In this document: in pieces, positions 25,767 through 34,783 of the stretch
Layout: the number at the start of each line of letters is the position of its first letter
Numbering within the stretch: position 1 is the first letter of the stretch
Source of the DNA: Pseudoselenomonas ruminantium
GTDB taxonomy: Bacteria; Bacillota; Negativicutes; Selenomonadales; Selenomonadaceae
Reading direction: 5' to 3'
Assembly: GCA_902781305.1 (NCBI GenBank)
Contig: CACZIV010000004.1
Coordinates: forward strand, 1 to 64,000
Length of the DNA stretch: 64,000 nt
Made by a program: the position numbers and the translations under genes
Notes under the pieces: model-generated
Told to the model about the DNA's origin: nothing
Databases searched by the model: none
What the model saw: the letters and a program-made list of their open reading frames with translations, nothing else

Positions 25767-26807
25767 TTGACGAATATATTTGGGTTGACTTTAGCAGAGC
25801 TGCAGGAAGTCTTGGCGCCTTTTAAGGTGCAGAAGTTCCGGGCCAAACAGATTGCCGAATGGCTCTATCAGCGTGGGGCGACAGATTTTTCTGCCATGAC
25901 CAACCTGTCGAAGGCTTTGCGTGAGCAATTGGCGGAGAATTTCATCATTGGCCGTCCGAAGATTAAGGCGCGGCTTGATTCACAGGATGAAAAGACCACG
26001 AAGTTCCTGCTTGAATTTGCCGACGGCATTGCCATCGAAACGGTGCTGATGCGTCAGCCTTATGGAAACAGCATTTGCGTATCCACGCAGGCAGGCTGTA
26101 ATATGGGCTGTGCTTTCTGCGCGTCCACCCTGCACGGCATGACACGGAATCTGACCTGTGGCGAGATTCTCTCGCAGGCGGTCGTGATTAACGATATGCT
26201 GCGTGAGGAGTCTGGCAGCAAGGTCGATACCATGGTGATTATGGGCAGCGGGGAACCCTTGATGAACTACGACGAGGTCGTGAAATTCCTGCGGCTTATC
26301 CATGAGCCGTACACCTTAGGTTTGGGGTATCGCAATATCACGCTGTCCACCTCCGGCATCGTACCAGGAATGTATCAGCTGGCAGAGGAAGGTCTGCCGA
26401 TTTCCCTGTCGGTTTCCCTGCATGCGCCGAATCAAGAGCTGCGCTCGGAAATCATGCCCATCAATCGCAAATATCCATTGAAGGACGTGGTGGCGGCAGC
26501 CAAGAACTATGCCGACAAGACCAAGCGGCGAGTGACTTACGAATACATCCTGATTGACCAGTTAAACGATGGCGAGCAGCAGGCTAAAGAGCTTACGGCG
26601 CTTATGCATGGTCAGCTGGCCAGCGTCAATCTCATTCCCATCAATCCCGTGGTGGAGCGCAATCTTCTGCGTCCATCCAAGGCGCGGATTGACTGGTTTG
26701 AAGGTTATCTGGCAAGCCATCATGTAAATGTGACTGTGCGCCGGGAAATGGGCACGGATATTCAGGCGGCCTGCGGCCAGCTGCGTAATAAGCATTTGCA
26801 GGATTAG
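25767..26807 (+). CDS. rlmN: Dual-specificity RNA methyltransferase RlmN
   Basis: Radical SAM enzyme methylating C2 of A2503 in 23S rRNA and A37 of some tRNAs. The radical SAM motif CNMGCAFC lies near residue 98, and the C-terminal Cys of CGQLR is the second catalytic cysteine. About 346 aa, standard. The TTG start at 25767 is chosen because AAAGGAT is 6 nt upstream; the next upstream in-frame starts lie inside rsmB. fhaA follows after 12 nt. Confidence 0.95.
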   Translation: MTNIFGLTLAELQEVLAPFKVQKFRAKQIAEWLYQRGATDFSAMTNLSKALREQLAENFIIGRPKIKARLDSQDEKTTKFLLEFADGIAIETVLMRQPYGNSICVSTQAGCNMGCAFCASTLHGMTRNLTCGEILSQAVVINDMLREESGSKVDTMVIMGSGEPLMNYDEVVKFLRLIHEPYTLGLGYRNITLSTSGIVPGMYQLAEEGLPISLSVSLHAPNQELRSEIMPINRKYPLKDVVAAAKNYADKTKRRVTYEYILIDQLNDGEQQAKELTALMHGQLASVNLIPINPVVERNLLRPSKARIDWFEGYLASHHVNVTVRREMGTDIQAACGQLRNKHLQD

Positions 26808-26819
26808 AGGTGTTACCTT

Positions 26820-27569
26820 ATGGGCATTGGCAAATTAGAATCATTTTTGGAAAATCATATCGAGGGATTCTTTAATAAGAAATTCAGCAGTGATTTGGAG
26901 CCGGTGGAACTATCCAAGGCGCTGGAAAAGGAGATTGCCCGTCAAGGCAAGGGCAAAGCGCAGCGCATGGTGCCCAATCAATATGTGTTTTTCCTCGCCA
27001 GGGAGGACTATCAACGGCTTTGTGCCCGGCGGATTATCGACGAGCTTTATACGGTAGCCGAAAAACAGGTTATCCTGCAGAATTACACCATGCAGGGCAA
27101 GCTGACGGTAAGCTGTCAGGCTGATGAGGCAAAGCAGCGCGGTATCTTTGAGCTAAAAGCCCGTTTCTCAGAGCCAGAGGAGGATACACAGACGAAAAAC
27201 TGTGATGAGCAAAATACGCTGGTACTGGCTAAACCTCGCTTGGGGAGTCAGCAGCCTCTGAATTTGCCCAAGGAAGTAAAAATTACCGCGCTGAAAGTTG
27301 TCGAAGGACCAGATTTGGACGCCTATTTGGAATTTGGCGAGGGTCAGATTTACATTGGCCGCCGGGAGAAAAATGAGTTTATTCTCACCGACCCGAAGGC
27401 TTCACGGCTTCATGCCTGGATTGCCTATGAGAATCACCGGCATGTTCTCTATGATGCTCAGAGTACCAATGGTACATTTGTGAATGGTGAGCCGGTGGAA
27501 TCCATATGTCTGTGCTCCGGTGATGAAATCCAAATCGGAACAACGGTTTTAGTCTACGAGGTGATTTGA
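26820..27569 (+). CDS. FhaA-like FHA-domain protein (DUF3662-FHA)
   Basis: 249 aa, soluble. The N-terminal DUF3662 domain (about residues 1-120; FLENHIEGFFNKKFSSDLEPVEL, VPNQYVFFLAREDY) is followed by a linker and a C-terminal FHA domain (about 165-249) with IYIGRREKNEFILTD, SRLHAWIAYE and STNGTFVNG. The FHA fold binds phosphothreonine. In the actinobacterial relative FhaA it binds phosphorylated partners in cell-wall control. First of six linked genes ending with the kinase. Confidence 0.9.
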   Translation: MGIGKLESFLENHIEGFFNKKFSSDLEPVELSKALEKEIARQGKGKAQRMVPNQYVFFLAREDYQRLCARRIIDELYTVAEKQVILQNYTMQGKLTVSCQADEAKQRGIFELKARFSEPEEDTQTKNCDEQNTLVLAKPRLGSQQPLNLPKEVKITALKVVEGPDLDAYLEFGEGQIYIGRREKNEFILTDPKASRLHAWIAYENHRHVLYDAQSTNGTFVNGEPVESICLCSGDEIQIGTTVLVYEVI

Positions 27570-28021
27570 TGCAAGGTGCGGCAATGGCCATTAAGGTGGT
27601 CAGAGTAGTGCTGGAATATGGTATGCTCCTGTGGCTGATTTACTTTACCGTCAGCCTGTCGCGCAGGATGTTTGGTGAGGTTAAGCAGGAACTAAAGCAA
27701 CAGCATAAGCCTGCTGTCAAGCAGAATGAGGCGCTGCTTACCGTGGTGGAAGCCAGCGAGGAGGAACTGCAGGGACGGCGGTTTGCTTTTCAGGAGGAAA
27801 TAACCATTGGCCGGGGAGCAGAAAATGATGTGCGCATTCCCGAAAATTTTGTTTCCCATCGTCATGCCACGATTTTTCTCCATGGTGCCCAATACGTCAT
27901 TGAAGACTTGGGCAGTGTGAACCATACATATGTCAATGGTCAGCCTTTGGAGGGCCGGGCTTACTTAAAGCCCGGTGATGAAATTCGTGTGGGCATGGTT
28001 ACCCTAAGGTTCGAGAGGTGA
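27569..28021 (+). CDS. FhaB-like membrane-anchored FHA protein
   Basis: 150 aa. One N-terminal TM segment (about residues 8-30) and an FHA domain (about 60-150) with EITIGRGAENDVRIPENFVS, HRHATIF and NHTYVNG. The start ATG overlaps the fhaA stop (TGATG), with GAGGTG 5 nt before it. It probably recruits phosphorylated partners to the membrane alongside the RodA/PBP pair downstream. Confidence 0.88.
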   Translation: MQGAAMAIKVVRVVLEYGMLLWLIYFTVSLSRRMFGEVKQELKQQHKPAVKQNEALLTVVEASEEELQGRRFAFQEEITIGRGAENDVRIPENFVSHRHATIFLHGAQYVIEDLGSVNHTYVNGQPLEGRAYLKPGDEIRVGMVTLRFER

Positions 28022-28026
28022 ACGAA

Positions 28027-28737
28027 TTGCAGCAAGTTTATAAAGCTACTGACGTAGGCTTAGTGCGTAAGGGCAATGAAGATAATCTGTTGGTTTTTGA
28101 CAAGGTCTATGCTGTAGCAGACGGCATGGGCGGCGAGGCTGCCGGCGAAGTAGCCAGTCAGCTGTTGGTGAATACCGTTCAGGAAAAACTGGCCGGCAGA
28201 GAACAGATTAGAGAAGAGAATCTTTGCCAGGCTATCCAGGATGCCAATATGGTCATTCGTCATTATGTTGGAGAACATCCTGGCTGTGAAGGCATGGGAA
28301 CAACGGCAACCTTGCTTCATATTGATGAACAGGACGGTCAGGCCTATTGGGCTCATGTCGGTGACAGCAGATTATATCTGTTGCGCAGTGGCACAGAGGC
28401 TTTGGCGCAGATAACCCGCGACCATTCCTATGTGGAAGATTTGGTGCGGGAGGGAACGATTACGCCCGAAGAAGCAAAAAAACATCCGCAGCGCAATATG
28501 CTGACCAGAGCTGTGGGCGTTATGGAAAATCTGGAGGTAGACAGCGGCCGGTTGACCATTCAGGATGGTGATATCTTCCTGCTGGCCACGGATGGCTTGA
28601 TGAAGCATGTTGAGGATGAGGCGATTACGCGTATCTTGCGGGAAGCTGTGGACAATCCGGCGCAGGCACTCCTCAAGGCAGCTTTGGCTGCAGGCGGTAC
28701 CGATAACATTACGGTAGTGGTGGTGAGCCTCGCATGA
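28027..28737 (+). CDS. PP2C-type Ser/Thr phosphatase (Stp/PrpC)
   Basis: About 236 aa, soluble PP2C. Metal-binding motifs: GLVRKGNEDN, VADGMGGEAAGE, WAHVGDSRLYLL, TRDHSYVEDL and GGTDNITVV. It would reverse phosphorylation by the PASTA kinase encoded in the same operon. TTG at 28027 is preferred because GAGAGGTGA at 28013-28021 ends 5 nt upstream. GTG at 28018 lies inside that site, but its use cannot be excluded. Confidence 0.92.
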   Translation: MQQVYKATDVGLVRKGNEDNLLVFDKVYAVADGMGGEAAGEVASQLLVNTVQEKLAGREQIREENLCQAIQDANMVIRHYVGEHPGCEGMGTTATLLHIDEQDGQAYWAHVGDSRLYLLRSGTEALAQITRDHSYVEDLVREGTITPEEAKKHPQRNMLTRAVGVMENLEVDSGRLTIQDGDIFLLATDGLMKHVEDEAITRILREAVDNPAQALLKAALAAGGTDNITVVVVSLA

Positions 28738-30005
28738 AGAATTGGGGGCTTTTAACAGCGCCTTTGGGGATTTTCCTTTGTGGTATGTCTGTTCTGTATT
28801 TGAAAATGCAGGGCGCTATGCAAAAGGTGACCAATACGACACTGCAGGACCCACTGGTTTATGTGCCCTATTTGTTGGCCGCTGTCTTTTTGACCATTGT
28901 GATTCAGATGGTGGTAATCAAAAGACATTTGGATACGTTTATCCTGCCGATAATTTTAATGCTCGTGAGTATTGGTCTCGTAGAAATTGCCCGGCTGAAG
29001 CCGGCTTTGCTGCTCAGACAGATGCAATGGCTGTGCATTGCCATGTTGGTGATGTTCATCGTTATTCGCCTTTGGCGCCAAATAAAACGCATGCTTAATT
29101 ATCCCTATCTATTGGGAATTGGCTGCGTGTTTCTGTTGGGACTGCCGCTGCTCTTTGGCACGGAAATAGGCGGCAGCAAGAACTGGCTGGTCCTCGGGCC
29201 AGTATCCTTGCAGCCTTCGGAATTTGGCAAGATTATCCTGTTGTTCTTTTTGGCCTCTTATCTGTCCGACCATCGACGGGTATTGACTTTGCCTGCGCAT
29301 AAATTTCTGTTCCTGAGGCTGCCGCCTTTGCGGTTTATTGCACCGCTTATTTGCATTTGGGGCCTGGCGGTGCTGATGTTCGTGGTGGAAAAGGATTTGG
29401 GGTCAGCGCTGCTCTTTTTTGGTATGGCGGTACTGATGACCTATATGGCTACAGGCAGCAAATCCTATGTGTTCTTAGCAATGGCTTTTATAGGCATTGC
29501 AGCCGCTGCCAGTTATGCTTTGTTTGGTCATGTGCGGGTACGTTTTGATATCTGGCTCGACCCTTGGGCTGACCCCAATGGTATGGCTTATCAAGTGGTA
29601 CAGTCACTCTTTGCCATTGGCACAGGCGGGCTTTGGGGAACGGGCTTTGGTTTCGGCCATCCCGGCTTTATCCCTGAGGTGCATACGGATTTTATTTTTT
29701 CTGCTATCGTGGAGGAAATGGGCCTTACAGCAGGAATTATGCTTATCATTTGCTATGCCTTGCTTTTTTGGCGGGGGATAAAAGGGGCACTAAAGCTGAA
29801 GAATGCCAGCGAGGCGTTACTGATGGCGGGTTGCGGTGTGCTGATTCTGCTGCAGATGTTTATCATCATTGCCGGTGTTACCAAATTCCTGCCGCTTACA
29901 GGGATTACCCTGCCGTTTGTAAGTTATGGCGGCAGTTCCATGGTTTCCAGTTTCATTCTGTTGGCCATGTTGTTATCATTAACCAAGGAGCAGAAAAATG
30001 TCTGA
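28734..30005 (+). CDS. RodA/FtsW/SpoVE family peptidoglycan polymerase
   Basis: 423 aa, about ten membrane segments. SEDS motifs are present: GGSKNWLVLGPVSLQPSEFGK, the large loop with YQVVQSLFAIGTGGLWGTGFG, and the C-terminal GITLPFVSYGGSSMVSSF. SEDS proteins polymerise lipid II glycan chains with a class B PBP. The next gene is such a PBP, overlapping by 8 nt. The absence of mur/ftsZ neighbours favours a RodA-like rather than divisome FtsW role, but this is inference. Confidence 0.9.
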   Translation: MKNWGLLTAPLGIFLCGMSVLYLKMQGAMQKVTNTTLQDPLVYVPYLLAAVFLTIVIQMVVIKRHLDTFILPIILMLVSIGLVEIARLKPALLLRQMQWLCIAMLVMFIVIRLWRQIKRMLNYPYLLGIGCVFLLGLPLLFGTEIGGSKNWLVLGPVSLQPSEFGKIILLFFLASYLSDHRRVLTLPAHKFLFLRLPPLRFIAPLICIWGLAVLMFVVEKDLGSALLFFGMAVLMTYMATGSKSYVFLAMAFIGIAAAASYALFGHVRVRFDIWLDPWADPNGMAYQVVQSLFAIGTGGLWGTGFGFGHPGFIPEVHTDFIFSAIVEEMGLTAGIMLIICYALLFWRGIKGALKLKNASEALLMAGCGVLILLQMFIIIAGVTKFLPLTGITLPFVSYGGSSMVSSFILLAMLLSLTKEQKNV

Positions 30006-31395
30006 TTGGAAGTTAAAACGACAAATTGTACAGGTCGGTGCCTTTCTGCTCGTTATGGTGGCAGTTCTTTCGCTCTATATCGCTTATTTGGCGGTTTGGG
30101 AGGGACAGGAGCTGGCGGAGAATCCCCTTAATATGCGGGGGGCGGCAGCTAAGGCCGATATTCGCCGGGGAACCATCTTTGATGCGCATGGCCGTGTGCT
30201 GGCACAGACACAAAATGATGGGACTAGAACGTATCCCTTGGGACAGGTGATGGCCCATATTACCGGTTATAACGGAGAAAATATCGGCAGTGCAGGCTTG
30301 GAAGGCCATGCCAACAGGGAATTGTTGGGCTTGACTGCTGATATGAGCCGTTTGGGGCCGGCTGCCCAGCTTTTGCAGACGGACAGAGGCAATGACATAA
30401 AAACAACCATTGAAGCCGACGCTCAACAGGCAGCCTATGATGGGCTGGCGGGACGCAAGGGCGCTGTGGTCGTGTTGGACGCAGATACAGGAGCTGTGCT
30501 TGCCATGGTCAGCGCTCCGGCATATGACCCCAATAATGTAGAAGACAACTGGAAGGCGATGTCGCAGGAGGCGGATGGCCCGCTCTTAAATCGTACCGTA
30601 CAGGGCCTATACCCACCTGGGTCTACCATTAAGCCGATGATTGCCGATGCGGCACTTACAGATGGCGTGACCAATGAACAGGAAACGTTTGACTGCCCAG
30701 GTATTTTGGATGTTGGCGGTGGCCATAGCATTCGGGAGAGTCATGGCGAAGTGCACAATCGGGTAGACCTGCGCAAAGCCCTGACGGAATCCTGTAATGT
30801 AACCTTTGGCACCCTGGGAATGCGTTTGGGTGATGATAAACTCAAGAAAGCGTTTATCCGGTTTGGTTTTGACCAGTCAATCGGTGGGGAAATCGTGATG
30901 ACCAGTTCGCACTTGCCGGATTTTGGCAATCTGGGCAGCGGTGATCAGGCGCAGACGGCGATTGGGCAGAGTACGCTTTTGGTTACGCCGATGCATATGG
31001 CACTGCTGGCTTCTGCCTTTGCCCATGGCGGTACGGTGATGAAGCCTTATCTCGTGCAGGAGGTCATTACGCCTGGTGGATTAGTCGTTCATAAAGCAAG
31101 TCCTGAAAAATGGCTGACCGTGACTACAGAAGCTATGGCAGCTAAAATTCACAGCTTTATGGAAGACGTGGTTACGAAGGGAACAGGCAAAGCTGCTCAG
31201 GTCAGCGGTGTGGAAGTGGCTGGCAAGACTGGTACAGCTGAAAATCCGCATGGTGAAGACCATGCCTGGTTTATCGGCTCAGCGAAACTGCGCAATCGCA
31301 ATATCGCCTTTGCCATTATCGTAGAAAACGGCGGTGGCGGCGGCAAAGCTGCGGCACCAATTGCCCGAAAGATAATCCTGAGTTTACAGAACTAA
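29998..31395 (+). CDS. Penicillin-binding protein, class B transpeptidase
   Basis: 465 aa. N-terminal TM anchor (about residues 12-32), then a dimerisation-type domain and the transpeptidase domain. Active-site motifs: SxxK at S209-K212 (GSTIKP), an SCN motif in TESCNVTFG, and KTG at 410-412. Cross-links peptidoglycan outside the membrane. The small size and partner gene resemble actinobacterial PbpA. It overlaps the SEDS gene by 8 nt. Confidence 0.92.
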   Translation: MSDWKLKRQIVQVGAFLLVMVAVLSLYIAYLAVWEGQELAENPLNMRGAAAKADIRRGTIFDAHGRVLAQTQNDGTRTYPLGQVMAHITGYNGENIGSAGLEGHANRELLGLTADMSRLGPAAQLLQTDRGNDIKTTIEADAQQAAYDGLAGRKGAVVVLDADTGAVLAMVSAPAYDPNNVEDNWKAMSQEADGPLLNRTVQGLYPPGSTIKPMIADAALTDGVTNEQETFDCPGILDVGGGHSIRESHGEVHNRVDLRKALTESCNVTFGTLGMRLGDDKLKKAFIRFGFDQSIGGEIVMTSSHLPDFGNLGSGDQAQTAIGQSTLLVTPMHMALLASAFAHGGTVMKPYLVQEVITPGGLVVHKASPEKWLTVTTEAMAAKIHSFMEDVVTKGTGKAAQVSGVEVAGKTGTAENPHGEDHAWFIGSAKLRNRNIAFAIIVENGGGGGKAAAPIARKIILSLQN

Positions 31396-31430
31396 TTATA
31401 GAAAATGAGCCTTGGGGAAGGAGAAATTCA

Positions 31431-33191
31431 ATGAACCAGCGTGTCTTGGACAATCGATACGAATTGCAGGAACTCATTGGCGGCGGTGGTATGGCCGATG
31501 TGTATAAGGCAAGGGATATACTGCTTGACCGCACGGTAGCGGTCAAAATCCTCCATGAACAATTTAAGCGGGATTCTGAGTTTATTCAGAAGTTTCACCG
31601 GGAGGCACAGGCTGCGGCCAAGCTGTCTCATCCCAATATTGTCAATATCTATGATGTTGGGGTAATGGGCGATGACCATTATATCGTCATGGAATATGTG
31701 CCTGGTAGCACCTTGAAGGACCGTATCAAACAGGAAGGTCATTTAAGCGTAGAGGCTGCCCTGCGGGTGGCAAAGGACATTGCCAGCGCACTGGCGCATG
31801 CTCATGCCAATAATCTGGTACATTGCGATATCAAACCGCATAATATCCTGATGATGCCGGATGGCAGTGCCAAGGTCGCTGACTTCGGCATTGCCCGGGC
31901 CGTAACGGAATCCACGATGACCTATACGGGGAATGTCGTGGGCTCAGTTCATTACTTTTCTCCGGAGCAGGCCAAAGGAACGATGATTACGCCTCGTTCC
32001 GATGTATATGCTTTGGGTGTGGTTCTCTATGAAATGCTGACCGGTCAGCTGCCGTTTACTGGTGAAACACCGGTAAGCATTGCGATGAAACACTTGCAGG
32101 AGCAGCCCCGTTCGGTGCGGCAACTGGATGAATCCATTCCGCCGGTGGTGGAGGCCATTGTGGCCAGGGCCATGCAGAAAGATGCCAATATGCGTCCGAG
32201 CAGCAGTGAACTGGTACAGGATATCGCGCAGGCGCAGCAAATGCTGGGGGGATATAGTGCTGGTGTTGCCGACCCTTACGCTACGCAGGTCTTGCCCCGG
32301 GTAAAGGAATCCATGCCCGTCAGCCGGGGCGAGCGTTATGCGAAGCCGGCATATGCTGAGGATGAACCGGAAGAAACCTCGGTGTTCAAATCCAAGAAAT
32401 TTATCGCCGGTCTGGTGATGGTACTCATGATGGGCTTCTTTGTCGGTGCCTTCCTGAGCTTTGGCAAGTTCTGGAGCACGGCAGAAGTGGAAGTGCCGGA
32501 TGTTACCGGCAAACAGATGACCCTGGCCAAGCAGATTTTGGAAGATAAACGCCTGCGGGTTAAGGTGGATGAGGAGTTCAGTGCAACGGTTCCGGCGGGC
32601 ATGGTTATCTCCCAGGACCCCGAAGGCGGTGCCAAGGTCAAGGAAGAGCGCATGATTACCATTAAGGTCAGCAAGGGCGGCGAAAATATCGAAATGCCTG
32701 ATGTGCGTGGTTTGAAGCAGGCAGATGCCATTGCCAAAATCGAAAAGATGGGCTTGAAGGTAGGCCGCGTTTCGGAGCGTACCTCCGATGAAGAAGAAGC
32801 TGGCGTGGTCATCGCCTCCGACCCGCGGGCAGGCACTAGGGTAACTAAGGGTGAAACCGTCGATTTGGTTATCAGTAAGGGCAAGAAGGAAAAGAAATCC
32901 TCTGTACCGGATGTAACCGGTTTGCCTTTGGATGCTGCCAGCAAGACACTTACCAGTGCAGGATTTAGAGTTGGCAGTGTAGAGAAGAAAGCCAGCAAAC
33001 AGGCGGCAGGAACGGTAATCAGCCAGAGCCCTGGCGGCGGAGCGGAAGCTCTCTCCGGCGAGTCGATTCATTTGGTGGTCGCGGAAGCTGGCAAGGTTGA
33101 AGAAGAAAAGACCGATAAGCAGAATCAAAAGACCGGCGGCAAGCAGGAGGCTGTTGCACCCAAACCGAATGAAGCAAGCAAAAGCCGCTGA
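31431..33191 (+). CDS. PASTA-domain Ser/Thr protein kinase (PknB/PrkC/StkP type)
   Basis: 586 aa. N-terminal Hanks kinase (about residues 10-270): glycine loop GGGGMADVY, catalytic Lys39, HCDIKPHN catalytic loop, DFG, and APE-equivalent SPEQ. The usual HRD arginine is Cys (HCD). A TM helix is at about 325-345, followed by three extracellular PASTA repeats (about 355-555, each beginning with a PDV motif) that bind muropeptides or lipid II, and a charged Lys/Gln tail. Forms a signalling pair with the PP2C gene; the FHA proteins and SEDS/PBP proteins encoded upstream are likely partners or substrates. Confidence 0.95.
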   Translation: MNQRVLDNRYELQELIGGGGMADVYKARDILLDRTVAVKILHEQFKRDSEFIQKFHREAQAAAKLSHPNIVNIYDVGVMGDDHYIVMEYVPGSTLKDRIKQEGHLSVEAALRVAKDIASALAHAHANNLVHCDIKPHNILMMPDGSAKVADFGIARAVTESTMTYTGNVVGSVHYFSPEQAKGTMITPRSDVYALGVVLYEMLTGQLPFTGETPVSIAMKHLQEQPRSVRQLDESIPPVVEAIVARAMQKDANMRPSSSELVQDIAQAQQMLGGYSAGVADPYATQVLPRVKESMPVSRGERYAKPAYAEDEPEETSVFKSKKFIAGLVMVLMMGFFVGAFLSFGKFWSTAEVEVPDVTGKQMTLAKQILEDKRLRVKVDEEFSATVPAGMVISQDPEGGAKVKEERMITIKVSKGGENIEMPDVRGLKQADAIAKIEKMGLKVGRVSERTSDEEEAGVVIASDPRAGTRVTKGETVDLVISKGKKEKKSSVPDVTGLPLDAASKTLTSAGFRVGSVEKKASKQAAGTVISQSPGGGAEALSGESIHLVVAEAGKVEEEKTDKQNQKTGGKQEAVAPKPNEASKSR

Positions 33192-33222
33192 GATGGTGTG
33201 GATTGATTAGGGAGGAGCATTT

Positions 33223-34125
33223 ATGCATTTAGAGGAAGGCCGGGTAATCAAGGCCTATAACAGCTTCTTCTATGTACAGACGGAAACGGAACTTGTCTCC
33301 TGCAAACTGCGGGGCAAGTTCAAAAAGACCCGCAAGAGCCAGGGCGTAGTGCCTGGAGACAAGGTGCTTATTGGAAGACTCTCCGACGGTACAGGTGTGG
33401 TGGAGGAACAACTGCCTCGGGAAAGCCTGCTGCGCCGTCCGGCAGTGGCCAACGTAACACAGGTGATTTTGACCTTTGCTGCCGCTCAGCCGGATTTACA
33501 TCCGCTGCTTTTAAACCGTTTTTTGGTGCTGGCCGAGTGGTCGGGACTGAAAAATATCCTGATTTGTGTCAATAAGACGGACTTGTACAGTGGGGACAGC
33601 GCAGCCTTTTTGCAGCTCTATGAGCAGGCAGGTTATCGGGTTCTGCGTGTGTCGGCCAAGGAAAATCTGGGTATTGATGAATTGCGGCAGGCACTAGCCG
33701 GTGAGACGACGGTTTTTGCCGGACCGTCCGGTGTGGGTAAATCCTCGCTGCTCAATGCAATTGATGCGAATTTATCCTTAGCGACAGGGCAGGTCAGTGA
33801 TAAAATTAAGCGTGGGCGGCATACCACCCGCGTAGCTGAGCTTTTGCCCTATGAGCAGGGCTTTATCGTGGATACGCCGGGCTTTAGTGCAATGGAACTG
33901 GGCGAAATTCCCCTCGATGAGCTGGCAGGCTTTTTCCCGGAGTTCCGTCCCTATTTAGGGCAGTGCCGCTTTGCTCCCTGCAGTCATATCCATGAGCCGG
34001 ATTGCGGCATCAAGGCTGCCTGGGAAGCTGGAGAGATTTCCCAGGAACGCTACGAGGCTTATCAGACCATTTATAAGGAAATTCAGGAAGCGCAACAATT
34101 GAAACGAAAGAAGGAATACAAATGA
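33223..34125 (+). CDS. rsgA: Ribosome small subunit-dependent GTPase A
   Basis: Circularly permuted GTPase assisting late 30S maturation. N-terminal OB fold, then the G motifs in permuted order: G4 NKTD, G1 GPSGVGKSSLLNAI, and G3 DTPGFS. A C-terminal zinc knuckle (CRFAPCSHIHEPDC) completes the family signature. 300 aa. Follows the kinase gene, as often in Firmicutes (stp-pknB-rsgA-rpe), and overlaps rpe by 4 nt. Confidence 0.96.
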   Translation: MHLEEGRVIKAYNSFFYVQTETELVSCKLRGKFKKTRKSQGVVPGDKVLIGRLSDGTGVVEEQLPRESLLRRPAVANVTQVILTFAAAQPDLHPLLLNRFLVLAEWSGLKNILICVNKTDLYSGDSAAFLQLYEQAGYRVLRVSAKENLGIDELRQALAGETTVFAGPSGVGKSSLLNAIDANLSLATGQVSDKIKRGRHTTRVAELLPYEQGFIVDTPGFSAMELGEIPLDELAGFFPEFRPYLGQCRFAPCSHIHEPDCGIKAAWEAGEISQERYEAYQTIYKEIQEAQQLKRKKEYK

Positions 34126-34766
34126 TTAAGATTGCACCCTCCATTTTGTCGGCAGATTTTGCTCATCTGGCTGATGAAGTAAAGAAGGTTACAGATGCCG
34201 GTGCTGAATACATCCACATTGATGTTATGGACGGCAGTTTTGTGCCGAACATCACTTTGGGCTCATTGGTTGTTAAATCTTTGCGCCCGACCAGCAAGGC
34301 GGTTTTTGATGTACACCTGATGGTGGAACATCCGGAAACCCATATTGAAACCTTTGCTGAAGCCGGTGCCAATATCATCACCTTCCATTGGGAAGCTGCC
34401 CGTCATCATCACCGCATCATCCAGCAGATTAAGGCTGCCGGTTGTAAAGCGGGTATTGCGCTGAATCCGGGCACGCCGCTGTCCATGATTGAAGAAATCC
34501 TGCCCGATGTGGATATGGTGCTGATTATGACGGTAAACCCGGGCTTTGGCGGACAGAAGTTTATCGAATCCCAGCTCGAAAAAATCCATATGCTCTATCA
34601 TACGATTAAGGATATGGGCTTTACCTGCGATATCGAAGTAGATGGCGGCATCAATGCTGAAACCAGCAAACTCGTGCAGGAAGCTGGTGCCAATGTTCTG
34701 GTAGCAGGTTCGGCTATTTATGGTGCTGAGGATGTAGCGGCAGCCATCAAGGCAATTCGCGGTTAA
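34122..34766 (+). CDS. rpe: Ribulose-phosphate 3-epimerase
   Basis: Interconverts ribulose 5-phosphate and xylulose 5-phosphate. TIM barrel of 214 aa with IAPSILSADFAHL, IHIDVMDGSFVPN (metal His/Asp), VMTVNPGFGGQKFI and DGGINAE. Start overlaps rsgA (ATGA). Confidence 0.97.
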   Translation: MIKIAPSILSADFAHLADEVKKVTDAGAEYIHIDVMDGSFVPNITLGSLVVKSLRPTSKAVFDVHLMVEHPETHIETFAEAGANIITFHWEAARHHHRIIQQIKAAGCKAGIALNPGTPLSMIEEILPDVDMVLIMTVNPGFGGQKFIESQLEKIHMLYHTIKDMGFTCDIEVDGGINAETSKLVQEAGANVLVAGSAIYGAEDVAAAIKAIRG

Positions 34767-34783
34767 TTAAGGAGATGTAAGAA

